A DNA stretch of 64,000 nt from Cyanothece sp. BG0011 (GCF_003013815.1 NZ_PRLH01000092.1:43891-107890); one strand, 5' to 3'; counted from the first letter of the stretch, positions 27,205 through 37,116 are shown. Translations and numbers: made by a program. The notes: generated by a model not told the origin, from the letters alone.

Positions 27205-27240
27205 ATTGGGTGTGTTCTTATTTCTTTTTATCACCCAATT
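27205..27240 (+). terminator. Possible hairpin after the ScyD/E-like gene
   Basis: Inverted arms ATTGGGTG (27205-27212) and CACCCAAT (27232-27239) with a T-rich loop. There is no clean T run after the stem, so it may attenuate transcription or be incidental. Confidence 0.3.
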
Positions 27241-27300
27241 CCTAATCTCTATTAAAAATTAAATTTCAATCTTTATTAACTGACTTAATTTAGAATTATC

Positions 27301-28460
27301 ATGATCAAAATAGCAAAAGGTTTGTTAGTCGTTTTAGCCAGTGTTGGTTTTTTAGAGATTACCTCTGATGAGAAAGTTCACGCATTATCCTTAGAGTTTG
27401 ACCGTCAAATTGGTACCCCCGGTTTTGGGCCAGGACAGTTATTTGTGCCTCAAGGTATTGCGGTGCAACCAGGAACTGAAAATGTTTTTGTCAGTAATGG
27501 TCGAGGTCTTAACCCTGATGGTTCGTTTAATCCTAATTTAGGCAACCGCATTGAGGTTTTTAGTAATGATGGGATGTATTTACGGTCTGTAGGCAGCGGT
27601 GTCTCAGGGTCTCGAGGTGAGGGGTTAGATGAACCAGCTGATATTAAATTTGACCCTATAACCGGAAATGTTTATGTTGGAGACGTTTTCAACAGTGAAA
27701 TTGATGTCTATAATCCTAATACTGGGGAATTTGTCACCTCGTTTGGCTCTTTTAGTGATCAAGGCCCTGGAGATATTTTCTTTGGCCCAGGGGGTATGGA
27801 TTTTGATGCAGAAGGCAACCTCTATGTAACTGATTTTAGTGGTGACTTTGTTAATATTTACAACCGAGAAGGGGAATTAGTTGAAGTCTTAGGGGAACTG
27901 GGAACCGAATTAGGTCAGTATAATGGCCCTGCTGGAATTGCGATTTCTCAAAATACTGGCAATATTTATATTAATGACCAGTTTAATAATCGGATTCAGG
28001 TACTCGACTCAGACCATAATCCTTTATTTGCTTTTGGAACCGAAGGAACCGCTCCTGGACAGTTTAACGAACCTATTGGTATCGATGTTGATCAGTTTGA
28101 TAATATCTATGTGGCTGACTCCCAAAATAACCGTATTCAAGTTTTTGATGCTCAAGGCAACTTATTGACTATTTTTGGAGACCCTGTTGCCCAACCTGGC
28201 CCCCCAATGCCTGGAGATTTGCCTTTTTCTACGAACCCTGCTGATCTTGAACCTGGCGTGTTTAATTGGACTGCGGGGTTAACTTATGTCGAGGGTGAAA
28301 TCTATGTGGGGATTTCTTTACGGGTCGAGTTCAAGTTCTAGAGGTATCAGAACAACAAGAACAGATCCCCTCTACCCCTGAACCTTCTACTATCTGGGGT
28401 TGGGTTTTGCTGGGATTAGGCGTTGTTGTTAACCGATGGAGAAACATGACTGAAACGTAA
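27301..28460 (+). pseudogene. scyF: ScyF-like NHL-repeat PEP-CTERM protein with 3' frameshift
   Basis: An NHL-repeat protein with a signal peptide and repeated motifs such as NVFVSNGRG, NVYVGDVFNSEIDVYN, NIYINDQFNNRIQVLD and NIYVADSQNNRIQVFD, as in ScyF. The annotated-style frame stops at 28341 with a nonsense tail (ISLRVEFKF). The -1 frame continues the repeat and then PSTPEPSTIWGWVLLGLG plus basic residues (a PEP-CTERM signal), ending with TAA at 28458-28460. Adding one G to the GGGG run at 28308-28311 restores VGDFFTGRVQVLE, which matches the other repeats. So this is one base short of an intact 386-residue protein: a recent mutation, a sequencing error or a slippage site. Confidence 0.85.
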
Positions 28461-28462
28461 TA

Positions 28463-28631
28463 CTTATATCTTGCACCTTCGATTACACCCCCCACACCCC
28501 CCTTTGAAAGGGGGGCCGGGGGGTAGGCAAGAGGCAAGAGGCAAAAGTATCTTATTTTAAGACTAACTGCTTGAACATTGACTGTCTTCTTTTTAGCTAT
28601 TAAGTTATTTTGTAAGGCGTGCAAGATGTCA
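28463..28631 (+). mobile_element. MITE-like element, copy 3
   Basis: About 169 bp, left end CTTATATCTTGCACC, right end GTGCAAGATGTCA. It is flanked by a perfect 6 bp direct repeat GTAATA (28457-28462 and 28632-28637), a likely target-site duplication that overlaps the TAA stop of the ScyF-like gene. The core contains CCCCCCTTTGAAAGGGGGG and GGCAAGAG units. Confidence 0.8.
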
Positions 28632-28648
28632 GTAATAGTTACCGCGCC

Positions 28649-28696
28649 CTTTCGGGCAAAGTAAAAAGGCTTTCATGCAAAAATTTAGCCCGAAAG
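28649..28696. repeat. Nested hairpins with shared CTTTCGGGC arm
   Basis: CTTTCGGGC (28649-28657) pairs perfectly with GCCCGAAAG (28688-28696). The first arm can alternatively fold on itself as GCCC-tttc-GGGC. Two mutually exclusive stems are therefore possible in the gap after scyF. It may be a transcription terminator region or a small structured RNA. The rest of the gap to 28935 holds nothing I recognise. Confidence 0.4.
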
Positions 28697-28935
28697 TGAG
28701 GTCTAAAGTCTCTTCAAAAAATCCTTTTTTATAATTAAAGGACTTTCCGTTATTCCTCGGTTAACATATTCTATAAAGGAGTCTGACTTAATATGAGGAA
28801 GTATCTGACTAGATTTAAGGACAATATAACTATTATTCTCTAAATAAGTGTAGTTTGGCTAAAAATATGTATAGTTAATTAGTTAATCTATGATACTTAT
28901 TTTTCAATGACGATGTAACTATTTTTTTCTAAATA

Positions 28936-29712
28936 TTAATTGGTGTTATAAATATTCCAAGCTTCCCAAAAGGTATAAACCGATAAGATAGCTAACATGA
29001 AATAGAAGCAAAAACGAACAACTTTATCTGGTAATCTGGGTAAAAATCTAGCACTAATTTGCACCCCAATTAATCCCCCCAACCCTAAAATAATTCCCAC
29101 TAACCACAAAACATTATTATTTAACGCATGACCCACACAAGAGGAAATAGAGGTAATTACAATCACTCCTAAACTGGTTTGAATGGCAACTTTTATCGTT
29201 TCTTTTAACAATAACATTTGCAAAGGAACCATAATTACACCCCCTCCAATACCAAATAAACCGGCTAAAAATCCCCCGATTCCTCCTGTACATAAACAAG
29301 CTATTTTTTCAGATAATCGACTGCCAGATTCTAGATGAGATGTCGTAACTAATTGACGACGAACATTACTTAAAAAGATATTAAAAATCAATAAACAACC
29401 AAAGGCAGTTAATAACACAAATTCAGGAATATAATTAGCCACAATCACGCCAAATTGTGCCGTTATAATAGCAGGAATTCCTAATAAAATAACTCTTTTA
29501 AAATCTAAATATCCCATGCGCCAATTTTGAATACTTCCCGAAGAAGAAGTAATAACAATGGCTAAACTACTGGTAGCAACTGCTTGTAATGGCGTATAGT
29601 TTAAAATCAGTAAAAGAGGCACTAAAACAACCCCTCCTCCAATACCTAAAATACCTGCTAGTAGTCCCGAACCTAAACCACTAGCAATTAAGATTAAAAT
29701 TTGATCTAACAT
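28936..29712 (-). CDS. TauE/SafE (TSUP) family permease
   Basis: A 258-residue integral membrane protein of the sulfite exporter/TSUP family, with about eight hydrophobic segments and the duplicated glycine motif: GLLAGILGIGGGVVLVPLL in the N-terminal half and GFLAGLFGIGGGVIMVPLQ in the C-terminal half. Members move small sulfur-containing or organic anions, and the substrate here cannot be told from sequence. It is convergent with the scy operon and marks its right-hand border. The next minus-strand gene is 32 bp away. Confidence 0.88.
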   Translation of the reverse strand: MLDQILILIASGLGSGLLAGILGIGGGVVLVPLLLILNYTPLQAVATSSLAIVITSSSGSIQNWRMGYLDFKRVILLGIPAIITAQFGVIVANYIPEFVLLTAFGCLLIFNIFLSNVRRQLVTTSHLESGSRLSEKIACLCTGGIGGFLAGLFGIGGGVIMVPLQMLLLKETIKVAIQTSLGVIVITSISSCVGHALNNNVLWLVGIILGLGGLIGVQISARFLPRLPDKVVRFCFYFMLAILSVYTFWEAWNIYNTN

Positions 29713-29744
29713 AGTTGATTCATCATAAATTTTCCTCTAATCTT

Positions 29745-30215
29745 TTAGTTTGTTTCCCCATTAAAAGGTTCAACCTCGATAGGAATTCCCACATAACCCT
29801 CTTCTCCAGACGGAACAGAATTATCTACATTAACATCAGGTTTTTCTTTAGGAATACGAGACAATTCTTCAACGGAAATAAACTGACTATCGGATTCAAC
29901 ACTTTCTCCTACAGAAGATGTATTATCTTTGAGTTGAGAATTTTCAGGAAGTAAAGTTTCAGCAGATTTAGCATTTAAGGAGGGTTGGGGTTCTACTTTC
30001 TCTTGATGATTAGAATCGCTATTTTTGGTCACTTCTTGATTTAAGATAGAGTCATCTTTATTGGGTGAGGTTGACTTAATTTCTGGTGCATCACAAGCAG
30101 CAGACACTAACCCTAAATAACATCTAAATTCTTCTCTAGCTAAAGACACGCCAATTCCTGCTACAGACACCATTAACGCTGTCATGGATAGAAAATATTT
30201 AAACATACTGACCAC
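29745..30215 (-). CDS. Hypothetical exported acidic protein
   Basis: A 156-residue protein with an N-terminal hydrophobic segment (residues about 5-25, YFLSMTALMVSVAGIGVSLA) that is either a signal peptide or a membrane anchor. A short part with two cysteines (FRCYLGLVSAACDAPE) follows. The remainder is a low-complexity acidic Ser/Glu/Asn-rich tail without a recognisable domain. It is just upstream of the TSUP permease on the same strand and may be co-transcribed. The start could be the second methionine at 30206. Function unknown. Confidence 0.6.
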   Translation of the reverse strand: MVSMFKYFLSMTALMVSVAGIGVSLAREEFRCYLGLVSAACDAPEIKSTSPNKDDSILNQEVTKNSDSNHQEKVEPQPSLNAKSAETLLPENSQLKDNTSSVGESVESDSQFISVEELSRIPKEKPDVNVDNSVPSGEEGYVGIPIEVEPFNGETN

Positions 30216-30444
30216 TCCTCCCCAGTACCAGAAAGTTAATTCTTACCTATGTTATCTTAACCCAATCTGAAACGGTTTTCTTATTAGTCTGTTACTTTAT
30301 CGGTTCATAAGGGAGCAAAAAATAGAGAGTAGAGATATTTTCAGCTTTAAGGATTATGGTGATCTGATTTTATATTTCATTTAGAAACAGGACATAAAGA
30401 AGATGATAGGATAAAAAAAGTTAGATTTTTATCAACTAAACATC

Positions 30445-32505
30445 ATGCCCAATCGTCTGGCCAATACCCAAAGTCTCTACCTCCGTAAACACGCTGAAAA
30501 CCCTATAGATTGGTGGTATTGGTGCGAAGAAGCCCTAGAAATTGCCAAAAATGAAAATAAACCCATTTTCTTATCTATTGGCTATTCTAGCTGTCATTGG
30601 TGTACGGTGATGGAAGGGGAAGCTTTTTCTAATCCGGCCATTGCCACTTATCTGAATGATCATTTTTTACCCATAAAAGTAGACCGAGAAGAACGTCCGG
30701 ACCTCGATAGTATTTATATGTCTTCTCTACAAATGATGGGAATACAAGGGGGTTGGCCGTTAAATATTTTTCTCACACCAGGAGATTTAGTTCCTTTTTA
30801 TGGAGGAACCTATTTTCCTGTTGAACCCCGTTATGGTCGTCCGGGTTTCTTACAAGTCTTACAATCAATTCGTCGTTTTTATGACGTAGAAAAAGAGAAA
30901 TTAAACGGGTTTAAACAAGAAATTTTAAAAGGGTTACAACAGTCCGCCACTCTACCTATGAGTGAAATTGATGTTAATAATCCTCAATTAATTTATCGTG
31001 GCGTTGATGTTAATACAAAAATTATTCAAGTAACGGCTGAAGATTTTGGCCGTCCTTGTTTCCCCATGATTCCATATAGTAACTTAGCCTTAGAAGGGAC
31101 TCGTTTTTTATTCGGAGAACCGAAAGAACGGGAAACATTAGTAATACAAAGGGGACAAGATTTAGCCTTAGGGGGAATTTTCGATCACGTCGGGGGTGGA
31201 TTTCATCGTTATACGGTAGATTCGACGTGGACGGTTCCCCATTTTGAAAAAATGCTCTACGATAACGGGCAAATTGTCGAATATTTAGCTAATCTATGGA
31301 GTAAGGGACAACAAGAACCGGCTTTTGAACGAGCGATCGCTTTAACGGTACAATGGTTACAACGGGAAATGACCGCCCCGGAAGGTTATTTTTATGCAGC
31401 CCAAGATGCAGATAGTTTCCTAACCAAAGAAGAAAATGAACCGGAAGAAGGGGCCTTTTATGTGTGGGACTATCAACAGTTAGAACAGTTATTAACCCCC
31501 ACTGAATTAGAAGCAGTAACGGAAGTTTTTACCATCACATCAGAGGGAAACTTTGAAGGAAAAAATGTTTTACAACGACGCAATGGCGGTGAATTATCTG
31601 ATAGCATCGAAAGGATTTTAGATAAATTATTTAGGGAAAGATACGGTACATCTAGAAGTCATTTAGACACATTTCAACCGGCCAAAAATAATCAAGAAGC
31701 GAAAGAAATTACCTGGCCAGGACGCATTCCAGCAGTAACAGATACTAAAATGATTGTGGCGTGGAATGGCTTAATGATTTCGGGTTTAGCCAGGGCTTAT
31801 GGCGTTTTTAACAACCCTTTATATTGGCAATTAGCTTGTAATGCGGTTCAATTTATATTAGAAAAACAATGGGTTGATAGGCGATTACACCGTATTAATT
31901 ATGAAGGAAATCCTTCAATTTTAGCCCAATCCGAAGACTATGCTTTTTTCATTAAAGCCCTTTTAGATTTACAAGCAGCTAATCCTCAAAACAGCCAATG
32001 GTTAGATAAAGCCATCGAAATTCAACAGGAATTTGACGAATTATTCTGGAGTATAGAAATGGGAGGTTACTATAACAATGCAGGGGATAATAGTGATGAT
32101 TTATTAGTTCGTGAACGAAGTTATATTGATAATGCTACCCCTTCGGCCAATGGTATTGCTATTAGTAATTTAGTGAGATTAGCGAGATTAACCGATAATT
32201 TAAACTATTTAGATAAAGCAGAACAAGGATTACAAGCGTTTAGTCACGTTTTAAGCGAATCTCCTCGCGCTTGTCCGAGTTTATTAACCGCTTTAGATTG
32301 GTATCATTTCGGCTGTTTAGTCAGAACAAATCCAACCCTATTACCTCAATTAATAACTCAATATTTTCCCACCACAGTTTATCGTTTAGATGATAATTTA
32401 CCCCATAATGCTGTGGGTTTAGTCTGTCAAGGTTTATCTTGTTTAGAACCAGCTACCACCGAAGCAAAATTATTGAGTCAAATCGTAGAAATTGGTCAAA
32501 TTTAA
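30445..32505 (+). CDS. Thioredoxin-domain protein of the YyaL/spermatogenesis-associated protein 20 family
   Basis: A 686-residue cytoplasmic protein with an N-terminal DUF255 thioredoxin-like domain (about 1-165) that includes C50-H-W-C53 ([13 protein letters not shown]) and [11 protein letters not shown]. An (alpha/alpha)6-type catalytic-like domain follows, with [34 protein letters not shown] and [16 protein letters not shown]. The family is widespread and its biochemical role is not settled. Length is near the family's usual 670-700. It is monocistronic and convergent with the DUF29 gene, whose stop lies 9 bp away. Confidence 0.88.
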   Translation: MPNRLANTQSLYLRKHAENPIDWWYWCEEALEIAKNENKPIFLSIGYSSCHWCTVMEGEAFSNPAIATYLNDHFLPIKVDREERPDLDSIYMSSLQMMGIQGGWPLNIFLTPGDLVPFYGGTYFPVEPRYGRPGFLQVLQSIRRFYDVEKEKLNGFKQEILKGLQQSATLPMSEIDVNNPQLIYRGVDVNTKIIQVTAEDFGRPCFPMIPYSNLALEGTRFLFGEPKERETLVIQRGQDLALGGIFDHVGGGFHRYTVDSTWTVPHFEKMLYDNGQIVEYLANLWSKGQQEPAFERAIALTVQWLQREMTAPEGYFYAAQDADSFLTKEENEPEEGAFYVWDYQQLEQLLTPTELEAVTEVFTITSEGNFEGKNVLQRRNGGELSDSIERILDKLFRERYGTSRSHLDTFQPAKNNQEAKEITWPGRIPAVTDTKMIVAWNGLMISGLARAYGVFNNPLYWQLACNAVQFILEKQWVDRRLHRINYEGNPSILAQSEDYAFFIKALLDLQAANPQNSQWLDKAIEIQQEFDELFWSIEMGGYYNNAGDNSDDLLVRERSYIDNATPSANGIAISNLVRLARLTDNLNYLDKAEQGLQAFSHVLSESPRACPSLLTALDWYHFGCLVRTNPTLLPQLITQYFPTTVYRLDDNLPHNAVGLVCQGLSCLEPATTEAKLLSQIVEIGQI

Positions 32506-32514
32506 CTCATATAT

Positions 32515-32982
32515 TTAATGGTTAAGCCAATTTTTATCGACAAGTTCTTCTAATGAATAACAACATTTTTCAGGTAAGACAGATTTATTTAATCCAGTTT
32601 TCTCAATAACAATAAAAACAGCATCTTGATAAATACTTTCTAATTCTTCAGACAGATAGTTTTTTAGATTCGTTGTTAAATATTTATTGAGTTGCACCCT
32701 AAAAGTTGCGATTTTTCCTCGCCAATGTCGATAATTATAATCATATTCTTCTGTCCAATACTGCAATAATAAAAGATGGATAATAATTTGTCTTAAGAAA
32801 CTTTCGACTCTCTGTTTATCTCGTCTCCCCAAACTTTCTAACTCCTCAATTAAATTCTCTAAATCTAAATCCTCTAAACAGTTTTCTCTTAATAATCTGA
32901 TTGTTTCTTCTAACCAGAGATTTTCATCAGTTTCGTATAGCTGTTTTAGCTGTATCTTTGTCTTTATATTAACCATCTTCAA
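32515..32982 (-). CDS. DUF29 family protein
   Basis: A 155-residue helical protein of the DUF29 family, common and often multicopy in cyanobacteria. Typical stretches are YETDENLWLEETIRLLRE, LDLENLIEELESLGRRDKQ and LLQYWTEEYDYNYRHWRG. It has no signal peptide. The function is unknown; many members sit near mobile or toxin-related DNA, but here the neighbours are housekeeping genes. A possible later start is M3. Confidence 0.82.
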   Translation of the reverse strand: MKMVNIKTKIQLKQLYETDENLWLEETIRLLRENCLEDLDLENLIEELESLGRRDKQRVESFLRQIIIHLLLLQYWTEEYDYNYRHWRGKIATFRVQLNKYLTTNLKNYLSEELESIYQDAVFIVIEKTGLNKSVLPEKCCYSLEELVDKNWLNH

Positions 32983-33160
32983 AAAAAGAAAATTTTGGGC
33001 TTGACAAACTCGCTCTATTTATTTTATTGTAGATAATGAAATATGTTTCATAATGGAAATCTTGACTCAAATTAAAAAATTGCACGAATTATCATCATGA
33101 ACCTTACTTTTTACATTTTATTTTTATAAGGCAGGATTTGTCAATCCTTGTTTATTAATC

Positions 33161-33955
33161 TTATTGAATTGCTTGTTTGAGACTTTGACAAAACGCTGCA
33201 ACCGCTTTTAACCCTTCTTCCGGGGTTCCTTCTGCCAAGCGTTTAACGCAAGCACTGCCTACAATAACCGCATCAGACCCCCAATTTTTGACCTTTAGGG
33301 CTTGTTCAGGGTCAGAAATGCCAAATCCTACCCCAATGGGCTTATCCGTTGTGCTACGAAGATTTTTGAGTAAGTCTTCCACTCTCGTGCCCACTTGGGT
33401 TCTCATCCCCGTTACCCCTGTGACACTGACGAGGTAAATAAACCCTTGAGACTGATGAGCGATCGCCTTTATCCGTTCCATGGGACTGGTTGGGGCCACC
33501 AATAGGGTCACTTCGATCCCTATCTCAGCAGCCGGTTTAAGCAACGTTTCGGCTTCTTCGAGGGGTAAGTCAGGAACCACTAACCCTTGCACTCCGGCGG
33601 ACTTAATTTGTTGCAAAAAAGCTTCTACCCCCCGATAAAAAATAGGGTTATAGTAAGTAAATAAGATAATCGGGGCTTTAATCTCCGGTTGAACCTCTTT
33701 AACGATGGTTAAGACATCCTCTAACTTGACCCCTCGACGTAACGCACGAGTAGCGGCCGCTTGAATGACTGGCCCATCGGCCAAGGGATCAGAATAGGGA
33801 ACCCCTAACTCAATCATATCAGCCCCTGACGCATCAAGAACCCGCAACGCCTTAGCAGTGGTATCGAGATCCGGATCACCTGCTGTAATGAAGGGAATAA
33901 GGGCGCATTGGTTGCGATCGCGTAGGGATTGAAAACACTGAGAAACCGATGTCAT
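33161..33955 (-). CDS. trpA: Tryptophan synthase alpha chain, second copy
   Basis: The 264-residue TrpA that I take as the housekeeping copy. The start at 33955 ([14 protein letters not shown]) puts the catalytic residues at E49 and D60 ([14 protein letters not shown]), exactly as in Salmonella. A further ATG at 33970 is possible. It follows ndhL and a DUF3007 gene on the same strand, an arrangement also known from Synechocystis-like genomes. It shares long identical stretches with the cluster TrpA at 6840-7658, such as [14 protein letters not shown] and [15 protein letters not shown]. Confidence 0.93.
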   Translation of the reverse strand: MTSVSQCFQSLRDRNQCALIPFITAGDPDLDTTAKALRVLDASGADMIELGVPYSDPLADGPVIQAAATRALRRGVKLEDVLTIVKEVQPEIKAPIILFTYYNPIFYRGVEAFLQQIKSAGVQGLVVPDLPLEEAETLLKPAAEIGIEVTLLVAPTSPMERIKAIAHQSQGFIYLVSVTGVTGMRTQVGTRVEDLLKNLRSTTDKPIGVGFGISDPEQALKVKNWGSDAVIVGSACVKRLAEGTPEEGLKAVAAFCQSLKQAIQ

Positions 33956-34046
33956 TATTGTCAGACTCAAGCTAGATTACCATATCTCAATTTACCCTGA
34001 GTTGGACTTGATTGGCTGATCTTTAAGATTTATCCCCATTTTATAA

Positions 34047-34346
34047 TTATTGTTCTTCTTGAATTTCTTGTTGTAATTTTTCGAGTTCTTCGGGGGTCAT
34101 TTCCTCGAGGCGTTTTTGTAACACTGCATCTTCGTAGTCTTTCAGTTGTTGATTGTAGGTCATATCTTTGTTCGCCACCCGAAAGAGATATGTGAAAGTC
34201 CAACCTAAGACAACCACTACTAATAAAGCTTGACTCCACACCCCTGCCGAGAGGCCATCAAACCCAATGGCTTGAAATACAAGGTACATAATGCCCCCGG
34301 TTGCAAATATTCCTAAGCTAATGGTGATAACATCAATTCGTCTCAT
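34047..34346 (-). CDS. DUF3007 membrane protein
   Basis: A 99-residue cyanobacterial and plastid-type DUF3007 protein with two hydrophobic segments (about 5-27 and 38-57). A charged C-terminal tail ends in a Glu-rich coiled stretch (MTPEELEKLQQEIQEEQ). It lies 40 bp after ndhL and before trpA, probably in one transcript. The association with ndhL suggests a thylakoid setting, but the role is not established. Confidence 0.85.
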   Translation of the reverse strand: MRRIDVITISLGIFATGGIMYLVFQAIGFDGLSAGVWSQALLVVVVLGWTFTYLFRVANKDMTYNQQLKDYEDAVLQKRLEEMTPEELEKLQQEIQEEQ

Positions 34347-34386
34347 GATGGCCTATTGGGTGTTCGTATGTGTATTTTAAACGGAT

Positions 34387-34656
34387 TTAAGAGTTAACGG
34401 TACGGCGTTTGGGGCGAAAGTTCAAAAAGGGACTCAACAGAAGAACCCCAGGGAAGAAGAAGAACATGAGAAAGTACATAAAGGCCCGTTCAAAGGAACT
34501 GGCCACATACCAACGACTATTCAGGTAAAAATAGACCACGCCAGGGATAATTAAGAGATAGAGAAGACTTAACCCCAAATATAAAACAGCCACAATGAGG
34601 GTGTCTTGAGGGAGTGAGGCGATCGCGTCAATAATTTTATCCATAATATCAGTCAT
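34387..34656 (-). CDS. ndhL: NAD(P)H-quinone oxidoreductase subunit L
   Basis: A small membrane subunit of the cyanobacterial NDH-1 complex in the thylakoid, which takes part in cyclic electron flow, respiration and inorganic carbon uptake. The 89 residues contain two hydrophobic segments (about 17-45 and 58-80), the conserved middle VVYFYLNSRWYVASSFERAF-like block (here PGVVYFYLNSRWYVASSFER), and a basic tail. Two other in-frame methionines near the N-terminus could start it. It heads the ndhL-DUF3007-trpA group. Confidence 0.9.
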   Translation of the reverse strand: MTDIMDKIIDAIASLPQDTLIVAVLYLGLSLLYLLIIPGVVYFYLNSRWYVASSFERAFMYFLMFFFFPGVLLLSPFLNFRPKRRTVNS

Positions 34657-34828
34657 AAGTAACGATGCAAGGTTTCTGCTTTCTATAGTAGAGGGTTTCC
34701 CTAAAATAAGAAACCAATGAGTTTCATGAGATCATCATTTTTAACTTCCCATTAACGTAAATTTTTTGTTAAAATCATGAAATGTTTGCCTTAAAAATGT
34801 TAACAATCTATGATCACTCTTAAGAAAA

Positions 34829-35362
34829 ATGTCTTCTCCTATTACACCCTTATTACTCGTCGACGGCTATAATATCATTGGTTCCTGGTCTCCCCTGAAA
34901 AGTACCCGCGATCGCCACGGTTTAGAACAGGCGCGGTACGAATTAATAGAGACGTTAATCAACTACACCGTCCATAAAGGCTTCAAGACTCAGGTTGTCT
35001 TTGACTCTCAATACCAAAAGACTCCCTCTTCAGTCGAACATCATTCCACTCATCTGTCTATTTGTTTTACGGCTTGGACCCAGACGGCAGATACCTACAT
35101 AGAAAAGGTTTGCGCTACTTTTTTCCGTCGTCAACAAATCAATCATAATCGTATTATTGTGGCCACATCGGACCGAGATCAATATTTAACGGCCATGGGT
35201 TATGGTGCAGAATGGATGTCAGTAGAAGTCTTAGCCAAAGATATCGAATCTTCTCGTTCCCAAGTGAAACGCAAACAACGCAGTAATAAACGGAGTCGAG
35301 GCCGTTTATTATTCAACTGTCTTGACGCTCAATCTCAAGAAAAATTAGCCCGTTGGTTATGA
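34829..35362 (+). CDS. NYN-domain (YacP/Rae1-like) ribonuclease family protein
   Basis: A 177-residue PIN-like NYN domain protein related to Bacillus Rae1/YacP. Acidic residues expected at the active site occur in LLLVDGYNIIG, VVFDSQYQ, TADTYIEKVC and IIVATSDRDQYL. The C-terminus is rich in Lys/Arg (QVKRKQRSNKRSRGR), suggesting RNA binding. Rae1 cleaves mRNA on the ribosome; that activity is inferred here from homology only. It is convergent with the D-lactate dehydrogenase gene, with a shared hairpin terminator between. Confidence 0.85.
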   Translation: MSSPITPLLLVDGYNIIGSWSPLKSTRDRHGLEQARYELIETLINYTVHKGFKTQVVFDSQYQKTPSSVEHHSTHLSICFTAWTQTADTYIEKVCATFFRRQQINHNRIIVATSDRDQYLTAMGYGAEWMSVEVLAKDIESSRSQVKRKQRSNKRSRGRLLFNCLDAQSQEKLARWL

Positions 35363-35385
35363 ATTTTACCTACAATTTTCAACAT

Positions 35386-35420
35386 TAACCCATAGGAAAT
35401 TGATCCTATGGGTTATTAAT
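35386..35420. terminator. Bidirectional hairpin terminator
   Basis: A perfect 12 bp stem (35386-35397 with 35404-35415, arm TAACCCATAGGA) with a 6-base loop between two convergent genes. The flanking AT-rich sequence supports its use for both strands. Confidence 0.75.
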
Positions 35421-35430
35421 ATTGATCGTG

Positions 35431-36435
35431 TTACGAACGTTTCACTTCATTATTTAACTCATTCCCTTGTTCCCAATTGGTAATATTAGTGATAGTGGTT
35501 TGAGCAATGGAGGTCAACGCTTCTTGGGTAAAAAATGCTTGATGAGCGGTAATGACTACGTTTTGAAAAGATTGTAATAATTGAAACGTATCGTCTTGGA
35601 TAACATTGTCAGAATAGTCTTCAAAAAACAGATCATCTTCTTCTTCATAGACATCTAAACCGACATAACCAATCTTACCGGTTTTGATCTCATCAATCAC
35701 CGCGCGAGTGTCTACTAATTGCCCCCGACTGGTATTAATTAACATCACACCTGGTTTCATTTGTTCGATGGTGTCTCGATTAATTAAATGATAAGTTGAG
35801 GGAACTAAAGGACAGTGAAGAGAAATGATGTCAGACTTCGCCAATAATTCTGGTAAATCCACATATTTAGCCCCTGGTATCCCTGCAAATTCATCATTCG
35901 GATAAACATCATATCCTAATAAATGACAACCAAACCCTTTCATAATTTGAGAAAAAATAGTGCCAATGTTTCCCGTACCAATGACCCCTATAGTCCGTTG
36001 ATGTAAGTCGAATCCTAATAAACCATCTAGGGTGAAATTATCGTCTCTAACGCGATTATAAGCTTTATTTAATTTGCGATTTAACATCAAGATTAAACCC
36101 ACTGCGTGTTCTGCCACTGAGTAAGGAGAATAAGCAGGAACTCTAACAATTTTTAACCCGAATTCTTCGGCTGCTTCGAGATCAACCATATTATAGCCAG
36201 CGCAACGTAGGGCAATTAATTTAGTTCCTTGTTCGGCTAACTTTTTTAAAGTGGCTGCATTGGCTGTGTCGTTAACGAACATACAAACACAAGGAAATCC
36301 CTCAGCTAAAGGGGCTGTTTTGTCATTTAATTTGGTTTCAAAGTATTCTAAATCGTGGGGAGAGTTAGCAGCTATATTCGCACGGTCTAGAAATTTACGA
36401 TCATAGGAACGGGTACTAAAGACAGCAACTTTCAT
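35431..36435 (-). CDS. ldhA: D-lactate dehydrogenase / D-2-hydroxyacid dehydrogenase
   Basis: A 334-residue NAD-dependent enzyme reducing pyruvate to D-lactate, used in fermentation and known in cyanobacteria. It has the Rossmann motif TIGVIGTGNIGTIFSQIMKG (about 145-164) and the catalytic arginine in LINTSRGQLVD, with the glutamate in GLDVYEEEDDLFF and the histidine in VITAHQAFFTQEAL. The DLFFEDYS segment is characteristic of the LdhA subgroup and not of glycerate or phosphoglycerate dehydrogenases. Monocistronic, ending at the shared terminator. Confidence 0.9.
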   Translation of the reverse strand: MKVAVFSTRSYDRKFLDRANIAANSPHDLEYFETKLNDKTAPLAEGFPCVCMFVNDTANAATLKKLAEQGTKLIALRCAGYNMVDLEAAEEFGLKIVRVPAYSPYSVAEHAVGLILMLNRKLNKAYNRVRDDNFTLDGLLGFDLHQRTIGVIGTGNIGTIFSQIMKGFGCHLLGYDVYPNDEFAGIPGAKYVDLPELLAKSDIISLHCPLVPSTYHLINRDTIEQMKPGVMLINTSRGQLVDTRAVIDEIKTGKIGYVGLDVYEEEDDLFFEDYSDNVIQDDTFQLLQSFQNVVITAHQAFFTQEALTSIAQTTITNITNWEQGNELNNEVKRS

Positions 36436-36543
36436 AATAGATAAAGTTAAAAATTAGTTGATAGCAATCATCCTTATATATTATTAACAAACTTATTGTA
36501 AATGTCAACTTTATTAGGTTAATTAATTAAGGGTTATCAGTTA

Positions 36544-37116
36544 TTAAATTTGTTTGATAACACGACAAGGGTTTCCCACTGCCACAACATGGTTAGGAAT
36601 GTTTTTAGTAACAACACTTCCTGCACCAATCACACTATTATTACCAATAGTTATCCCAGGAAGAATAATAGAACTTCCCCCAATCCATACATTATCACCG
36701 ATGGTAATAGGATAGGCCATTTCTTTGCCTGAAATTCTTTCTTTTATATGAATTGGATGAGTAGCTGTATAAATTTGTACATTGGGTCCTAACTGAACAT
36801 TATTACCAATTTTTACAAGATTACAGTCAAGAATAACACAGCCGAAATTAGCATAAAAATTATCACCAATCATGATATTGTAACCGTAATCGCATCTAAA
36901 AGGGGATTCTATCCAAATGTCTTTCTTCGTTTGCAATAATTTTTGAAGGATTTTTAATCTTTTTTTGTGACTACCATCAGGTATATCATTTAATTTCTTA
37001 CATAATTTTTGAGCTTTTTTTCTATCTTTAAGTAAACTTTTTTCAAAGGCGTTATAATACTCCCCTCGAAGCATTTTTTCTTTTTCTGTGATGAAAATAG
37101 CATGAGTATTATTCAT
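36544..37116 (-). CDS. Maltose/sugar O-acetyltransferase (LbH family)
   Basis: A 190-residue acetyl-CoA-dependent acetyltransferase with a left-handed beta-helix (about 70-185) and the N-terminal helical Mac domain starting at MLRGEYYNA. The catalytic histidine is in IYTATHPIHIKER, and hexapeptide repeats include IGDNVWIGGSSIILPG and IGNNSVIGAGSVVTKN. Members acetylate maltose, glucose or similar sugars. It lies between phosphoketolase and D-lactate dehydrogenase on the same strand, separated from each by about 75-110 bp. Confidence 0.88.
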   Translation of the reverse strand: MNNTHAIFITEKEKMLRGEYYNAFEKSLLKDRKKAQKLCKKLNDIPDGSHKKRLKILQKLLQTKKDIWIESPFRCDYGYNIMIGDNFYANFGCVILDCNLVKIGNNVQLGPNVQIYTATHPIHIKERISGKEMAYPITIGDNVWIGGSSIILPGITIGNNSVIGAGSVVTKNIPNHVVAVGNPCRVIKQI

